A stretch of DNA of 64,000 nucleotides. Source: Micromonospora eburnea. Lineage in GTDB: Bacteria; Actinomycetota; Actinomycetes; Mycobacteriales; Micromonosporaceae. Position numbers and translations under genes: made by a program. The notes below the pieces were generated by a model. The model searched no databases. It was not told the DNA's origin and saw only the letters and a program-made list of their open reading frames with translations. The DNA lies in the NCBI RefSeq assembly GCF_900090225.1, contig NZ_FMHY01000002.1:2604001-2668000 (forward strand). Reading direction: 5' to 3'. Positions within the stretch are counted from its first letter, which is position 1; every line of letters begins with the position of its first letter. Of this stretch, positions 1-10,339 are shown piece by piece.

Positions 1-686
1 AGCTCCTCCGCGTCGGGGGTGTAGTCGCACACCTCGGCGTCTCTGAGGTAGAGCAGCCGGAGCACCCGTGGCACCACGCCGCGGGTGCGCCACAGCACCA
101 GCGCGTAGAACTTCAGCTGGAACAGCGCCCGGGCCTCGAACGCCTCGCGCGGCGCGCCGCCGGTCTTGTAGTCGACCACCCGCAGCGCGCCGTCCGGGGC
201 CACGTCGAGCCGGTCCAGGTAGCCTCGGATCAGCAGCTCCTCGTCGACCACCGCCGAGATCAACGCCTCCCGCTCGGCCGGCTCCAGCCGGCGCGGGTCC
301 TCCACCGCGAAGTAGCCCTCCAGCAGCGCGGCGGCCGAGCGGAGGAACTCGGCCGGCCCGCTGACGTCGCCCTCGGCGAAGAGCGTCCCCAGCTCCGGCT
401 GCTCGGTGACCAGCCGATCCCACTGCGGGGCGACCAGGTCGCCGGCGGACCGCGGGGTGCGCGCCGCCGCCGGCAGGTCGAACAGCCGCTCCAGCACCGC
501 GTGCACCAGCGTGCCCCGGGCCTGCTCCATCGTGGGGCGCTCGGGCAACCGGTCGATGCTGCGGAACCGGTAGAGCAGCGGGCAGGTCTTGAAGTCCGCC
601 GCCCGCGACGGCGACAGCGACGCCCGCACCGTGGGCGGTGCCGCCGTGGGGAGGTCCTGCCCGTCGATCACCGGTTCCGCCGTCAT
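1..686 (-). CDS. RecB-family PD-(D/E)XK exonuclease, partial (C-terminus beyond window edge)
   Basis: Only the first 228 residues are visible; the frame is open to the left edge. Seen: RGTLVHAVLE with the superfamily His at residue 62, GYLDRLD with Asp158, and VVDYKTG with Asp172 and Lys174. Together these are the metal and catalytic residues of the RecB/Cas4-type nuclease core. Cys35 in KTCPLLYRF lies where iron-sulfur variants have their first cysteine, but the remaining cysteines would be off-window. The gene is divergent from the M50 protease. The start ATG is preceded by TAACCT exactly 7 nt upstream, which suggests a leaderless transcript. The homologous position in Mycobacterium tuberculosis (Rv2119, next to trmI and mpa) carries the same family. 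The cellular substrate is not known from sequence. Confidence 0.88.
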   Translation of the reverse strand, partial: MTAEPVIDGQDLPTAAPPTVRASLSPSRAADFKTCPLLYRFRSIDRLPERPTMEQARGTLVHAVLERLFDLPAAARTPRSAGDLVAPQWDRLVTEQPELGTLFAEGDVSGPAEFLRSAAALLEGYFAVEDPRRLEPAEREALISAVVDEELLIRGYLDRLDVAPDGALRVVDYKTGGAPREAFEARALFQLKFYALVLWRTRGVVPRVLRLLYLRDAEVCDYTPDAEE

Positions 687-693
687 GTCCGGA

Positions 694-699
694 AGGTTA
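694..699 (-). promoter_or_regulatory. -10 hexamer TAACCT of a leaderless promoter
   Basis: TAACCT followed by 7 nt and then the ATG of the RecB-like gene. The spacing puts transcription start at or within a base of the start codon. Confidence 0.6.
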
Positions 700-754
700 G
701 GGCACCGGTGTGACAGGGCCACCGCCGCCGCACCGGGACATGATCCGCGCCGCG

Positions 755-2887
<2,133 letters not shown>

Positions 2888-2966
2888 CCCGGCGGCACGG
2901 ACGGGGATGAACGGGCGGATCAGGCGTCCCGGCGCGGACGACACCGGAACGGGTGGAGACGGTGGC

Positions 2967-3026
2967 ATGAGCGAACGGATCATCAGGCTCAGTGCGGTCG
3001 CCGACCGGAGGGAGGCGGCGGCATGA
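2967..3026 (+). CDS. Putative 19-residue leader peptide
   Basis: A short frame, ATG to TGA, encodes a peptide beginning MSERIIRLSAVADRR. Its stop overlaps the ATG of the next gene (ATGA), and the next gene's Shine-Dalgarno sequence (GGAGGGAGG) lies inside it. A GGAG sits 9 nt before its own ATG. This geometry is that of an upstream coupling frame. It could also be part of a dispersed non-coding repeat or an N-terminal coincidence. No database check was possible. Confidence 0.35.
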   Translation: MSERIIRLSAVADRREAAA

Positions 3027-3595
3027 GTAACCCCGGATACGGCAACGGCGACCTGCCCGCCGTCTTTCCGGACTGGTCGCCCTACGCCGACCTGGAGTCG
3101 GCCGCCCGGGCGTACCTGCGCGACCCGGACATCGCCCTGGACGCCCTGGGCGGGGTGCTGCGCGGCGCCTCGGTGCTCGGCTTCACGCTGGAGCGCTTCG
3201 TCAACGAGGTCAACGGGGTGTGGCAGGAGGTCGTCGTCTGCGACGGCAGCCGGCTGGTCCTCTGGCACGGCGAGGACGTCCCGCCGGGGGAGGGGCCGCC
3301 CGGCTCGATGACCTCGTCGCTGCGGGTGGTGCCGGTCTCCACGGTCACCGAGGTCGGCTGCCGGCGGCGGCTCACCCGCTCGGAGACCGGCGAGATCCGG
3401 GTCGACAGCATCGACGTGTACCTGCTGCTGTCGTCGCTGGACGAGGCGCCGCCCAGCGACGAGGTGGTCGGCGCGCCCCGGCACGACGCGCTGCGCTTCG
3501 GCAAGACCCTCGACGACGGCGGCGCCGGACAGATCGCCCGGCTGGAGGAGTTCGCCCGGCTGGTCGCCTCGGTCGTCGGCCGTCCACTGCTCTGA
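3023..3595 (+). CDS. Conserved hypothetical protein of the proteasome neighbourhood
   Basis: The product is a 190-residue soluble, acidic protein with no recognisable catalytic motif, no signal peptide and no membrane segment. It begins MSNPGYGNGDLPAVFPDW and ends RLVASVVGRPLL. A central strand-rich part (WQEVVVCDGSRLVLWHGED) looks like a small beta domain. The start is supported by GGGAGG 7 nt upstream. It lies between trmI and the ferredoxin/arc pair, a slot that often holds small uncharacterised genes in actinobacteria. Function is unknown; position alone would suggest a link to trmI or the proteasome operon, which is weak evidence. Confidence 0.75.
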   Translation: MSNPGYGNGDLPAVFPDWSPYADLESAARAYLRDPDIALDALGGVLRGASVLGFTLERFVNEVNGVWQEVVVCDGSRLVLWHGEDVPPGEGPPGSMTSSLRVVPVSTVTEVGCRRRLTRSETGEIRVDSIDVYLLLSSLDEAPPSDEVVGAPRHDALRFGKTLDDGGAGQIARLEEFARLVASVVGRPLL

Positions 3596-3601
3596 GACGC
3601 C

Positions 3602-3635
3602 GCGCGGGCCGGGGACGTCCGTCCCCGGCCCGCGC
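3602..3635. terminator. Bidirectional hairpin between convergent genes
   Basis: A perfect 15-bp stem (GCGCGGGCCGGGGAC and its complement) with a GTCC loop lies between the stop codons of the hypothetical gene and the ferredoxin gene. There is no clear U tract, as is common in actinobacterial terminators. Confidence 0.7.
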
Positions 3636-3652
3636 CGTCCGTTCGTCGGGGG

Positions 3653-3946
3653 TCAGTCCTCGGCGTCGGGCCCGGCGACCTCGACGCCGTCGCTGCCGCG
3701 AACCACGTGGATGCACTCGCCCGGGCACTCCTTCGCCGAGTCGATCACCTCGAGCCGTAGGTGCTCCGGCACGTCGACCCGGGCGCCCGGGTCGAGCCGC
3801 AGCTCGCCGTCCGGGCCCTTGACGTACGCCAGGCCGTCGACGTCGAACTCGAAGACCTCGGGCGCGTACTGCACACACAGCCCGTCGCCCGTGCAGAGAT
3901 CCTGATCCACCCAGACCTGAAGCTGGTCTGTCGCGACCTCCGTCAT
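3653..3946 (-). CDS. Small single-cluster ferredoxin
   Basis: The product is a 97-residue electron carrier. Cysteines occur as C18-x5-C24 near the N-terminus and C74-P-G-E-C78 near the C-terminus, with the Cys-Pro typical of the last ligand. The Cx5C spacing and the surrounding DLCTGDGLCVQYAPEVF match [3Fe-4S]/[4Fe-4S] ferredoxins that often serve cytochromes P450 in actinobacteria, but no P450 is in this window. Cys78 is an extra candidate ligand. The start at MTEVAT is chosen because GGGGGG lies about 7 nt upstream; an in-frame ATG five codons earlier is possible. The gene is divergent from arc, as in related genomes. Confidence 0.88.
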   Translation of the reverse strand: MTEVATDQLQVWVDQDLCTGDGLCVQYAPEVFEFDVDGLAYVKGPDGELRLDPGARVDVPEHLRLEVIDSAKECPGECIHVVRGSDGVEVAGPDAED

Positions 3947-4124
3947 CGGTGCACCCCCCATGTTCTCCCGTCCCACCCCGCGACGGTACCCGAACGCCCG
4001 TACCCGCCCGACGACCAGCCCGCGGCGATCAAGCTTCGGTGACGAGCGCGTTGCGTAGGACCGAATCGAGCTCACAGCGGCTAGTGTTAGCTCAGAACGT
4101 TCAAGCCCCCCGGGGAGGTGGGAC

Positions 4125-5906
4125 GTGGCACGCAGCGACGACGCGGACTCGCGCGCCGCACGGTGGGAGAAGGAGGCCCACGATCTCTCCACGCAGGTCG
4201 CGTTCCTGCAAGAGGAACTCGCCCTGGTGCGGCGCAAGTTGACCGAAAGCCCCCGACACGTCCGGCAGCTCGAAGAGCGGCTGGCGGCCACCCAGGCCCA
4301 GTTGGCGCGGCTGACCGAGAACAACGAACGGCTCGTGAGCACCCTCAAGGAGGCTCGCGCGCAGATCGTGACGCTCAAGGAGGAGATCGACCGCCTCGCC
4401 CAGCCACCGAGTGGCTACGGCGTCTTCCTGGCCAAGCACGACGACGGCACGGTGGACGTGTTCACCGGCGGGCGCAAGCTCCGGGTGGCCGTCTCGCCCT
4501 CGCTGGAGGTCGACGAGTTGCGGCGCGGCCAGGAGGTCCTGCTCAACGACGCGCTCAACATCGTCGACGCGTTCGGCTACGAGCGGGTCGGTGAGGTCGT
4601 GATGCTCAAGGAGGTGCTCGCCGGGACCGGCGGCGCACCGGGCGACCGGGCGCTGGTGGTCTCGCACTCCGACGAGGAACGGATCGTGCACCTCGCCGAG
4701 ACCCTGATCGGCGCCCCGATAAGGGCCGGCGACTCGCTCATGATCGAGCCCCGTTCGGCGTACGCGTACGAGCGGATCCCGAAGAGCGAGGTCGAGGAAC
4801 TCGTGCTGGAGGAGGTGCCGGATGTCGACTACGAGGACATCGGCGGCCTCCAGGCGCAGATCGAGCAGATCCGCGACGCGGTGGAGCTGCCGTTCCTGCA
4901 CGCCGACCTGTTCCGTGAGCACCACCTCCGGCCGCCGAAGGGCATCCTGCTCTACGGCCCGCCCGGCTGCGGCAAGACGCTGATCGCCAAGGCGGTGGCC
5001 AACTCGCTGGCCAAGAAGATCGCCGAGCGGCGCGGCGAGGAGAAGCACACCAGCTTCTTCCTCAACATCAAGGGTCCCGAGCTGCTCAACAAGTACGTCG
5101 GCGAGACCGAGCGGCACATCCGGTTGATCTTCCAGCGGGCGCGGGAGAAGGCCGGCGAGGGCACCCCGGTGATCGTGTTCTTCGACGAGATGGACTCCGT
5201 CTTCCGCACCCGTGGTTCCGGTGTCTCCTCCGACGTGGAGAACACCATCGTCCCGCAGCTGCTCAGCGAGATCGACGGTGTCGAGGGCCTGGAGAACGTC
5301 ATCGTCATCGGCGCCTCCAACCGGGAGGACATGATCGACCCGGCGATCCTGCGCCCCGGCCGGCTCGACGTCAAGATCAAGATCGAGCGGCCGGACGCCG
5401 AGGCGGCCAAGGACATCTTCTCCAAGTACATCCTCTCCGGCCTGCCGCTGCACGCCGACGACCTCGCCGAGCACGGCGGCGACCCGCAGGCCACCGTCGC
5501 GGCGATGATCGACGCGGTCGTGCTGCGGATGTACTCGGAGACCGAGGAGAACCGCTTCCTCGAGGTCACCTACGCCAACGGCGACAAGGAAGTCCTCTAC
5601 TTCAAGGACTTCAACTCGGGCGCGATGATCCAGAACATCGTCGACCGGGGCAAGAAGATGGCCATCAAGGAGTTCCTCACCTCCGGGCACAAGGGGCTGC
5701 GGTTGCAGCACCTCCTCGACGCCTGCGTCGACGAGTTCCGCGAGAACGAGGACCTGCCCAACACCACCAACCCGGACGACTGGGCGCGCATCTCCGGCAA
5801 GAAGGGCGAGCGGATCGTCTACATCCGTACGCTCGTCTCCGGCGGCAAGGGCGCGGAGGCCGGCAGGTCGATAGAGACGGCCAGCAACACCGGCCAGTAC
5901 CTGTAA
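4125..5906 (+). CDS. arc: Proteasome-associated AAA+ ATPase ARC (Mpa)
   Basis: This hexameric unfoldase captures pupylated proteins and threads them into the 20S proteasome. The product is 593 residues, the usual length. An N-terminal coiled coil (about residues 12-95, heptad-rich with [12 protein letters not shown]) binds Pup. It is followed by tandem OB domains (about 96-245) and one AAA+ domain with Walker A GPPGCGKT at 278-285 and Walker B VIVFFDE with Asp354 and Glu355. The C-terminus ends GQYL, the penultimate-Tyr motif that docks on the proteasome alpha ring. The GTG start follows GGGGAGG. A strong hairpin follows the gene, so arc is probably transcribed separately from dop. Confidence 0.97.
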   Translation: MARSDDADSRAARWEKEAHDLSTQVAFLQEELALVRRKLTESPRHVRQLEERLAATQAQLARLTENNERLVSTLKEARAQIVTLKEEIDRLAQPPSGYGVFLAKHDDGTVDVFTGGRKLRVAVSPSLEVDELRRGQEVLLNDALNIVDAFGYERVGEVVMLKEVLAGTGGAPGDRALVVSHSDEERIVHLAETLIGAPIRAGDSLMIEPRSAYAYERIPKSEVEELVLEEVPDVDYEDIGGLQAQIEQIRDAVELPFLHADLFREHHLRPPKGILLYGPPGCGKTLIAKAVANSLAKKIAERRGEEKHTSFFLNIKGPELLNKYVGETERHIRLIFQRAREKAGEGTPVIVFFDEMDSVFRTRGSGVSSDVENTIVPQLLSEIDGVEGLENVIVIGASNREDMIDPAILRPGRLDVKIKIERPDAEAAKDIFSKYILSGLPLHADDLAEHGGDPQATVAAMIDAVVLRMYSETEENRFLEVTYANGDKEVLYFKDFNSGAMIQNIVDRGKKMAIKEFLTSGHKGLRLQHLLDACVDEFRENEDLPNTTNPDDWARISGKKGERIVYIRTLVSGGKGAEAGRSIETASNTGQYL

Positions 5907-5920
5907 GCCCGACGGCACGG

Positions 5921-5955
5921 CGGAGGCCCGCGACGCGTCGCGTCGCGGGCCTCCG
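5921..5955 (+). terminator. Terminator hairpin after arc
   Basis: A perfect 15-bp inverted repeat (CGGAGGCCCGCGACG and its complement) with a 5-nt loop begins 15 nt after the arc stop codon. No U tract is seen. Confidence 0.7.
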
Positions 5956-6083
5956 CGCGTCCGTGTCGGACCCGCCTCGACCCGCCACACCGGACGCCCC
6001 GGGGCGGCCACGCCCTTTTCCCTGTGCCGGCGACTACGCTCGACGTGACGGGGGACCGGAACGGCGAGCGGAGCGGCAGGTCG

Positions 6084-7601
6084 ATGAGCGTCAGACGGAT
6101 CATGGGCACCGAGGTCGAGTACGGCATCTCCGTGCCCGGCCAGGCCGGGGCCAACCCGATGGTCACCTCCTCACAGGTGGTCAACGCCTACGGAGCGCGC
6201 CCGGAGCTCAACCGGGGTGGCCGGGCCCGCTGGGACTACGAGGAGGAGTCGCCGCTGCGCGACGCCCGCGGTTTCACCTACTCCGGGGCCGCCTACGACC
6301 CGGCCGAGGCGCTCGCCGACGAGGACCTCGGGCTGGCCAACGTCATACTCACCAACGGGGCTCGGCTCTATGTCGACCATGCCCACCCGGAATACTCCAC
6401 TCCCGAGGTGACCAACCCCCTCGACCTGGTGCGCTGGGACAAGGCGGGTGAGCGGGTGATGGCCGAGGCGGCCCGGCGGGCGGCGACCATCCCGGGCACC
6501 CACCCCATCCACCTGTACAAGAACAACACCGACAACAAGGGCGCCAGTTACGGCGCCCACGAGAACTACCTGATGCGGCGGCAGACCCCGTTCGCCGACA
6601 TCGTGGCGTACCTGACGCCGTTCTTCGTCACCCGGCAGGTGGTGTGCGGCGCCGGCCGGGTCGGCATCGGCCAGGACGGCGGCCAGAGCGGCTTCCAGAT
6701 CTCCCAGCGGGCCGACTTCTTCGAGGTCGAGGTGGGGCTGGAGACCACCCTGAAGCGGCCGATCATCAACACCCGGGACGAGCCGCACGCGGACGCCGAC
6801 AAGTACCGGCGGCTGCACGTCATCATCGGCGACGCCAACCTGTCGGAGATCTCCACGTACCTCAAGGTGGGCACGACCGCGCTGATCCTCACCATGATCG
6901 AGGAGAAGGCGCTCGGCTCCGACCTCGGCATCGCCGACCCGGTCAGCGAGCTGCGCGCGGTCAGCCACGACCCGTCGCTCAAGCACCTGATGCGGATGCG
7001 TGACGGCCGGCGGCTGACCGCCCTGGACGTGCAGTGGGCGTACCTGGAACGGGTCCGGTCCTTCGTGGACGACCGGTACGGCGACGACGTCGACGCGCAG
7101 ACCGCCGACGTGCTCGACCGCTGGGAGAGCGTGTTGGACCGGCTCGGCCGCGACGCGTTCCTCTGCGCCGACGAGCTGGACTGGGTGGCCAAGCTGCGGC
7201 TGCTGGAGGGCTACCGGGAGCGGGAGCGGCTCGGCTGGGGCGCGCACAAGCTCCAGCTGGTCGACCTGCAATACTCTGACGTCCGGCCGGAGAAGGGCCT
7301 CTACCACCGGCTGGTCTCCCGTGGCGCGATGAAGACCCTGCTCGACGACGAGCAGACCCGTGTCGCGATGACCGAGCCGCCGGAGGACACCCGGGCCTAC
7401 TTCCGCGGTCGCTGCCTGGCCCAGTTCGCCTCCGAGGTGGTCGCGGCGAGCTGGGACTCGGTCATCTTCGACGTGGGCCGGGAGTCGCTGGTCCGGGTGC
7501 CGATGATGGAACCCGAGCGGGGCACCCGAAAGCACGTCGGCGCGCTGTTCGACCGGTGCGAGAGCGCCAAGGACCTGCTGGAGACGCTGACCGGGGGCTG
7601 A
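6084..7601 (+). CDS. dop: Depupylase/deamidase Dop
   Basis: Dop is the carboxylate-amine-ligase-fold enzyme that hydrolyses the isopeptide bond between Pup and substrate lysines and, where Pup ends in Gln, deamidates it. The product is 505 residues from the ATG giving [23 protein letters not shown] is the N-terminal ATP/metal-binding strand shared with PafA. An insertion around residues 50-90 ([22 protein letters not shown] absent from PafA) corresponds to the Dop loop. [17 protein letters not shown] is the conserved nucleotide-site region. An in-frame upstream ATG at 6024 is possible but lacks homologous character. Because the Pup here already ends in Glu, only the depupylase activity should be needed. 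Confidence 0.96.
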   Translation: MSVRRIMGTEVEYGISVPGQAGANPMVTSSQVVNAYGARPELNRGGRARWDYEEESPLRDARGFTYSGAAYDPAEALADEDLGLANVILTNGARLYVDHAHPEYSTPEVTNPLDLVRWDKAGERVMAEAARRAATIPGTHPIHLYKNNTDNKGASYGAHENYLMRRQTPFADIVAYLTPFFVTRQVVCGAGRVGIGQDGGQSGFQISQRADFFEVEVGLETTLKRPIINTRDEPHADADKYRRLHVIIGDANLSEISTYLKVGTTALILTMIEEKALGSDLGIADPVSELRAVSHDPSLKHLMRMRDGRRLTALDVQWAYLERVRSFVDDRYGDDVDAQTADVLDRWESVLDRLGRDAFLCADELDWVAKLRLLEGYRERERLGWGAHKLQLVDLQYSDVRPEKGLYHRLVSRGAMKTLLDDEQTRVAMTEPPEDTRAYFRGRCLAQFASEVVAASWDSVIFDVGRESLVRVPMMEPERGTRKHVGALFDRCESAKDLLETLTGG

Positions 7602-7619
7602 AACGTACCCTGCCGGAAG

Positions 7620-7658
7620 GCCCGCCCCGTGCTGGAACCCGGCGCGCGGCGGGCTTTT
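7620..7658 (+). terminator. Rho-independent-like terminator between dop and pup
   Basis: GCCCGCC pairs with GGCGGGC across a GC-rich loop and is directly followed by TTTT, one of the few U tracts in this window. It suggests pup is not simply co-transcribed with dop. Confidence 0.6.
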
Positions 7659-7674
7659 CGTCGCTCTCCCGAGG

Positions 7675-7680
7675 TAAGTT
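7675..7680 (+). promoter_or_regulatory. Candidate -10 hexamer of the pup promoter
   Basis: TAAGTT lies just after the dop terminator and 29 nt before the pup ATG, leaving room for a short leader that contains the strong Shine-Dalgarno GGAGGAGG. No convincing -35 was found. Confidence 0.4.
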
Positions 7681-7709
7681 CATCGCAGGCGATCGTGGAG
7701 GAGGCAACG

Positions 7710-7916
7710 ATGGCGACCCAAGAAGGCGGCCAGACCCAGCACGGCAAGTCGCACGAGGAGGTCGAGGAGGTCACCGCGCAGGCCAACCCCGAGGTTGCCG
7801 AGCGGCACGCCGAGATCACCGAGGACGTCGACGACCTGCTCGACGAGATCGACTCCGTCCTGGAAGAAAACGCAGAGGAGTTCGTGAGGGGATATGTCCA
7901 GAAAGGGGGTGAATGA
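7710..7916 (+). CDS. pup: Prokaryotic ubiquitin-like protein Pup (C-terminal Glu form)
   Basis: The product is a 68-residue, highly acidic, intrinsically disordered tag. The central helix-forming segment (ITEDVDDLLDEIDSVLEENAEEFV) binds the ARC coiled coils, and the C-terminus reads YVQKGGE. PafA joins the side chain of the last Glu to target lysines. Many Pups end in Gln and need Dop deamidation; here the last codon is GAA, so the protein is made ready for ligation. The ATG is preceded by GGAGGAGGC at ideal distance. An in-frame ATG/CTG extension to the left covers the terminator region and is not credible. The stop overlaps the start of the HNH gene (ATGA). Confidence 0.97.
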   Translation: MATQEGGQTQHGKSHEEVEEVTAQANPEVAERHAEITEDVDDLLDEIDSVLEENAEEFVRGYVQKGGE

Positions 7917-8590
7917 GAAGAATGCCCGATTCGCCCAGCGAGTCGGACAAGAAGTGCCCGCAGTGTGAGCGGTTGTTGCCCGTCACGGACTTCCACCGCA
8001 ACCGGCGGCGGGCGGACGGGCTCGCCTATTACGGCAAGGCTTGTGCGGTGGCCCGCTCGCAGGCGAGCCGCCGCAAGCGCGGGATCGGACCGCAGAAGAG
8101 ATCTTCGGTTCCGGTTCCTGCCGGGTTGAAATGGTCCCCAGACTGCGATCAGGTCAAGCCCCTTGAGGACTTTCCGCGAACGAAGAAGGTCAGCGGACGA
8201 CACTCTCACTGCAAGCCCTGTCACAACGCCCGCGGTAAGGAGACCGCACAGCGGCTCTATGGCGGCACGCGCGAGTACCACCTGCGGCGGCGGTACGGGA
8301 TCGGGGAGAAGGAGTTCCAGGAGCTCCTCGCCGAACAGGGCGGTGTCTGCGCGGCCTGCGGCGACCCCGATCCGGAACATGTGGACCACGATCATCGCAC
8401 CGGATGGGTGCGCGGGATACTCTGCTTCAACTGCAACGGTGGTCTTGGTCAGTTCCGGGACAATCCCACGAGGCTGGCCAGGGCGATCACGTACCTGAGA
8501 GGAACCACGTGGCAGCGGGTTTTGATCCATCCGGGCGTCTACCAGATGTGTTCACCAACGCGGGGACGTCCTCCTTCACAGCGTTCCTGA
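7913..8590 (+). CDS. Endonuclease-VII-like HNH protein with incomplete zinc ribbons
   Basis: The product is 225 residues. The C-terminal part is a recombination-endonuclease-VII type HNH domain: [19 protein letters not shown] then [14 protein letters not shown], with all expected Cys, His and Asn residues. N-terminal to it are two zinc-ribbon-like repeats. In the first, the ligands are C15, C18, then Gly41 where a Cys is expected, then C44. In the second, Ser75 replaces the expected Cys, followed by C78, C100 and C103. Each difference is one base from a Cys codon. The gene starts in an ATGA overlap with pup and its last 82 nt overlap prcB. Such HNH genes recur between pup and prcB in actinobacteria; their role is not established. 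Confidence 0.85.
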   Translation: MRRMPDSPSESDKKCPQCERLLPVTDFHRNRRRADGLAYYGKACAVARSQASRRKRGIGPQKRSSVPVPAGLKWSPDCDQVKPLEDFPRTKKVSGRHSHCKPCHNARGKETAQRLYGGTREYHLRRRYGIGEKEFQELLAEQGGVCAACGDPDPEHVDHDHRTGWVRGILCFNCNGGLGQFRDNPTRLARAITYLRGTTWQRVLIHPGVYQMCSPTRGRPPSQRS

Positions 8591-9348
8591 GCAAGGTGGC
8601 GCCCGAGATGCTGCCCGGCCGGCGGCCGCTGCCGCCCGGCATGGCCGCCGACATGGCGCCGCACGCGACGACCATCGTGGCCATCTCGGCCGCCGGTGGC
8701 GTGGTGATGGCCGGCGACCGGCGCGCCACGATGGGCAACCTGATCGCCCAGCGCGACATCGAGAAGGTGCACCCGGCCGACGCGTACTCCCTGGTCGGCA
8801 TCGCGGGCACCGCGGGCATCGGCATCGAGCTGATGCGACTGTTCCAGGTGGAGCTGGAGCACTACGAGAAGATCGAGGGCGCGATGCTCTCGCTCGACGG
8901 CAAGGCCAACCGGCTGGCGTCGATGATCCGGGGCAACCTGGGCGCGGCCATGCAGGGGCTCGCCGTGATCCCGCTCTTCGCCGGCTTCGACCTGGCGGCC
9001 GGCGACCCGGCGCGGGCCGGGCGGATCTTCAGCTTCGACGTGACCGGCGGCCCGTACGAGGAGACCGGCTTCGACGCGATCGGTTCCGGCTCGCTGTTCG
9101 CCAAGTCGGCCCTGAAGAAGCGGTTCCGGGCGGGCCTGTCGATCGACGACGCGGTGCGGCTCGCCGTCGAGGCGCTCTACGACGCGGCCGACGACGACAC
9201 CGCCACCGGCGGCCCGGATCTCACCCGCCGGATCTACCCGGTGGTGATGACCGCGACGGCGGAGGGCACCCACCGGCTCACCGACGCCGAGACGGCGGCG
9301 GTCGCGGAGAGCGTCGTGGCCGGTCGGATGGAGAACCCGGGCGGCTGA
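8509..9348 (+). CDS. prcB: Proteasome beta subunit PrcB
   Basis: PrcB is the catalytic subunit of the 20S core particle, an Ntn hydrolase synthesised with a propeptide. The product is 279 residues from the GTG preceded by GAGAGGA. Residues 1-53 form the propeptide. Self-cleavage is expected before Thr54 in the motif HATTIVA, making Thr54 the nucleophile. [11 protein letters not shown] and [12 protein letters not shown] are conserved beta-subunit segments. The start lies inside the 3' end of the HNH gene in another frame, so the two are co-transcribed. The 63-nt gap to prcA has its own Shine-Dalgarno sequence. Confidence 0.97.
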   Translation: MAAGFDPSGRLPDVFTNAGTSSFTAFLSKVAPEMLPGRRPLPPGMAADMAPHATTIVAISAAGGVVMAGDRRATMGNLIAQRDIEKVHPADAYSLVGIAGTAGIGIELMRLFQVELEHYEKIEGAMLSLDGKANRLASMIRGNLGAAMQGLAVIPLFAGFDLAAGDPARAGRIFSFDVTGGPYEETGFDAIGSGSLFAKSALKKRFRAGLSIDDAVRLAVEALYDAADDDTATGGPDLTRRIYPVVMTATAEGTHRLTDAETAAVAESVVAGRMENPGG

Positions 9349-9411
9349 TGCCGCCCTCACCCACCTGAGTCAGCAGTCCCACAGCACAGCGCCCGAAGGA
9401 GAACCGCCGCC

Positions 9412-10254
9412 GTGGCCATGCAGTTCTACGCCTCGCCCGAGCAGATCATGCGCGACCGCTCCGAGCTGGCCCGCAAGGGCATCGCCCGGGGTCGCAGCGC
9501 GGTGATCCTGAGCTACGAGGGCGGGGTGCTCTTCGTCGCCGAAAACCTGTCCAGCACCCTGCACAAGGTCAGCGAGATCTACGACCGGATCGGCTTCGCC
9601 GCGGTGGGCCGGTACAACGAGTTCGAGAACCTGCGCCGCGCCGGGGTGCGGATGGCCGATCTGAACGGCCTGAGCTACGACCGGCGGGACGTGACCGGCC
9701 TCGGCCTGGCCAACGCGTACGCGCAGACGCTGGGCGCCATCTTCACCGAGCAGTCGAAGCCGTTCGAGGTGGAGATCTGTGTGGCGGAGGTGGGCGCGAC
9801 CCCGGACGACGACTCCCTCTACCGGGTGACGTATGACGGTTCGGTCAACGACGAGCCGGGCCGGATGGCGATGGGCGGCCAGGCCGAGGCGATCACCGGG
9901 GTGCTGAAGAACGAGCACCGGCCGGACATGTCGCTGTCGGAGGCCGTCCGGGCGGCGGTCAAGGCGCTGGGCAGCGTCGGCGGGGAGGGCGGGGCGGCCC
10001 GTACCATCGCCGCGAACCAGCTGGAGGTGGCGGTCCTGGACCGGCGCCGGGTGGGGCGTACGTTCCGGCGGGTGACCGGGGCGGCGTTGGCCGGGCTGCT
10101 GGAGGGGGACGCCGGCGCGGACACCGCGCCGGCGCCGGGGCGGGCGCAGACCCCGACGGTGCCCACCGAGGAGGCGAAGAAGCCGATCTCGTCGGCCGGC
10201 TCGGCGGACCTGGAGGGCCAGCGGCAGGAGGAGCAGGAGCAGCCCGGGGAGTGA
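9412..10254 (+). CDS. prcA: Proteasome alpha subunit PrcA
   Basis: PrcA forms the outer heptameric ring, gates entry and docks ARC. The product is 280 residues. The N-terminus [29 protein letters not shown] contains the gating tail and the H0 helix. The start is a GTG after GAAGGAG. The last about 60 residues (after LLEGD) are an Ala/Pro/Glu-rich tail ending EEQEQPGE, longer than the folded core and probably disordered. There is no catalytic Thr, as expected for an alpha subunit. It is the last gene of the pup-HNH-prcB-prcA run and is convergent with rfbB. Confidence 0.97.
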   Translation: MAMQFYASPEQIMRDRSELARKGIARGRSAVILSYEGGVLFVAENLSSTLHKVSEIYDRIGFAAVGRYNEFENLRRAGVRMADLNGLSYDRRDVTGLGLANAYAQTLGAIFTEQSKPFEVEICVAEVGATPDDDSLYRVTYDGSVNDEPGRMAMGGQAEAITGVLKNEHRPDMSLSEAVRAAVKALGSVGGEGGAARTIAANQLEVAVLDRRRVGRTFRRVTGAALAGLLEGDAGADTAPAPGRAQTPTVPTEEAKKPISSAGSADLEGQRQEEQEQPGE

Positions 10255-10339
10255 CAGCCGGGCCTCGGCCCCGGGCCGGTGGTCGCCGTCCACCCGACCC
10301 GGGGCGCTCACCTGCCGCCACCGCAGGCGCGGCGCGCCC

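Noticed and set aside
6024..6083. Longer N-terminus for Dop
   Set aside because: The 20 extra codons lie in the promoter-like region (TACGCT) and have no homologous character; Dop proteins begin close to the MGTEVEYG motif.
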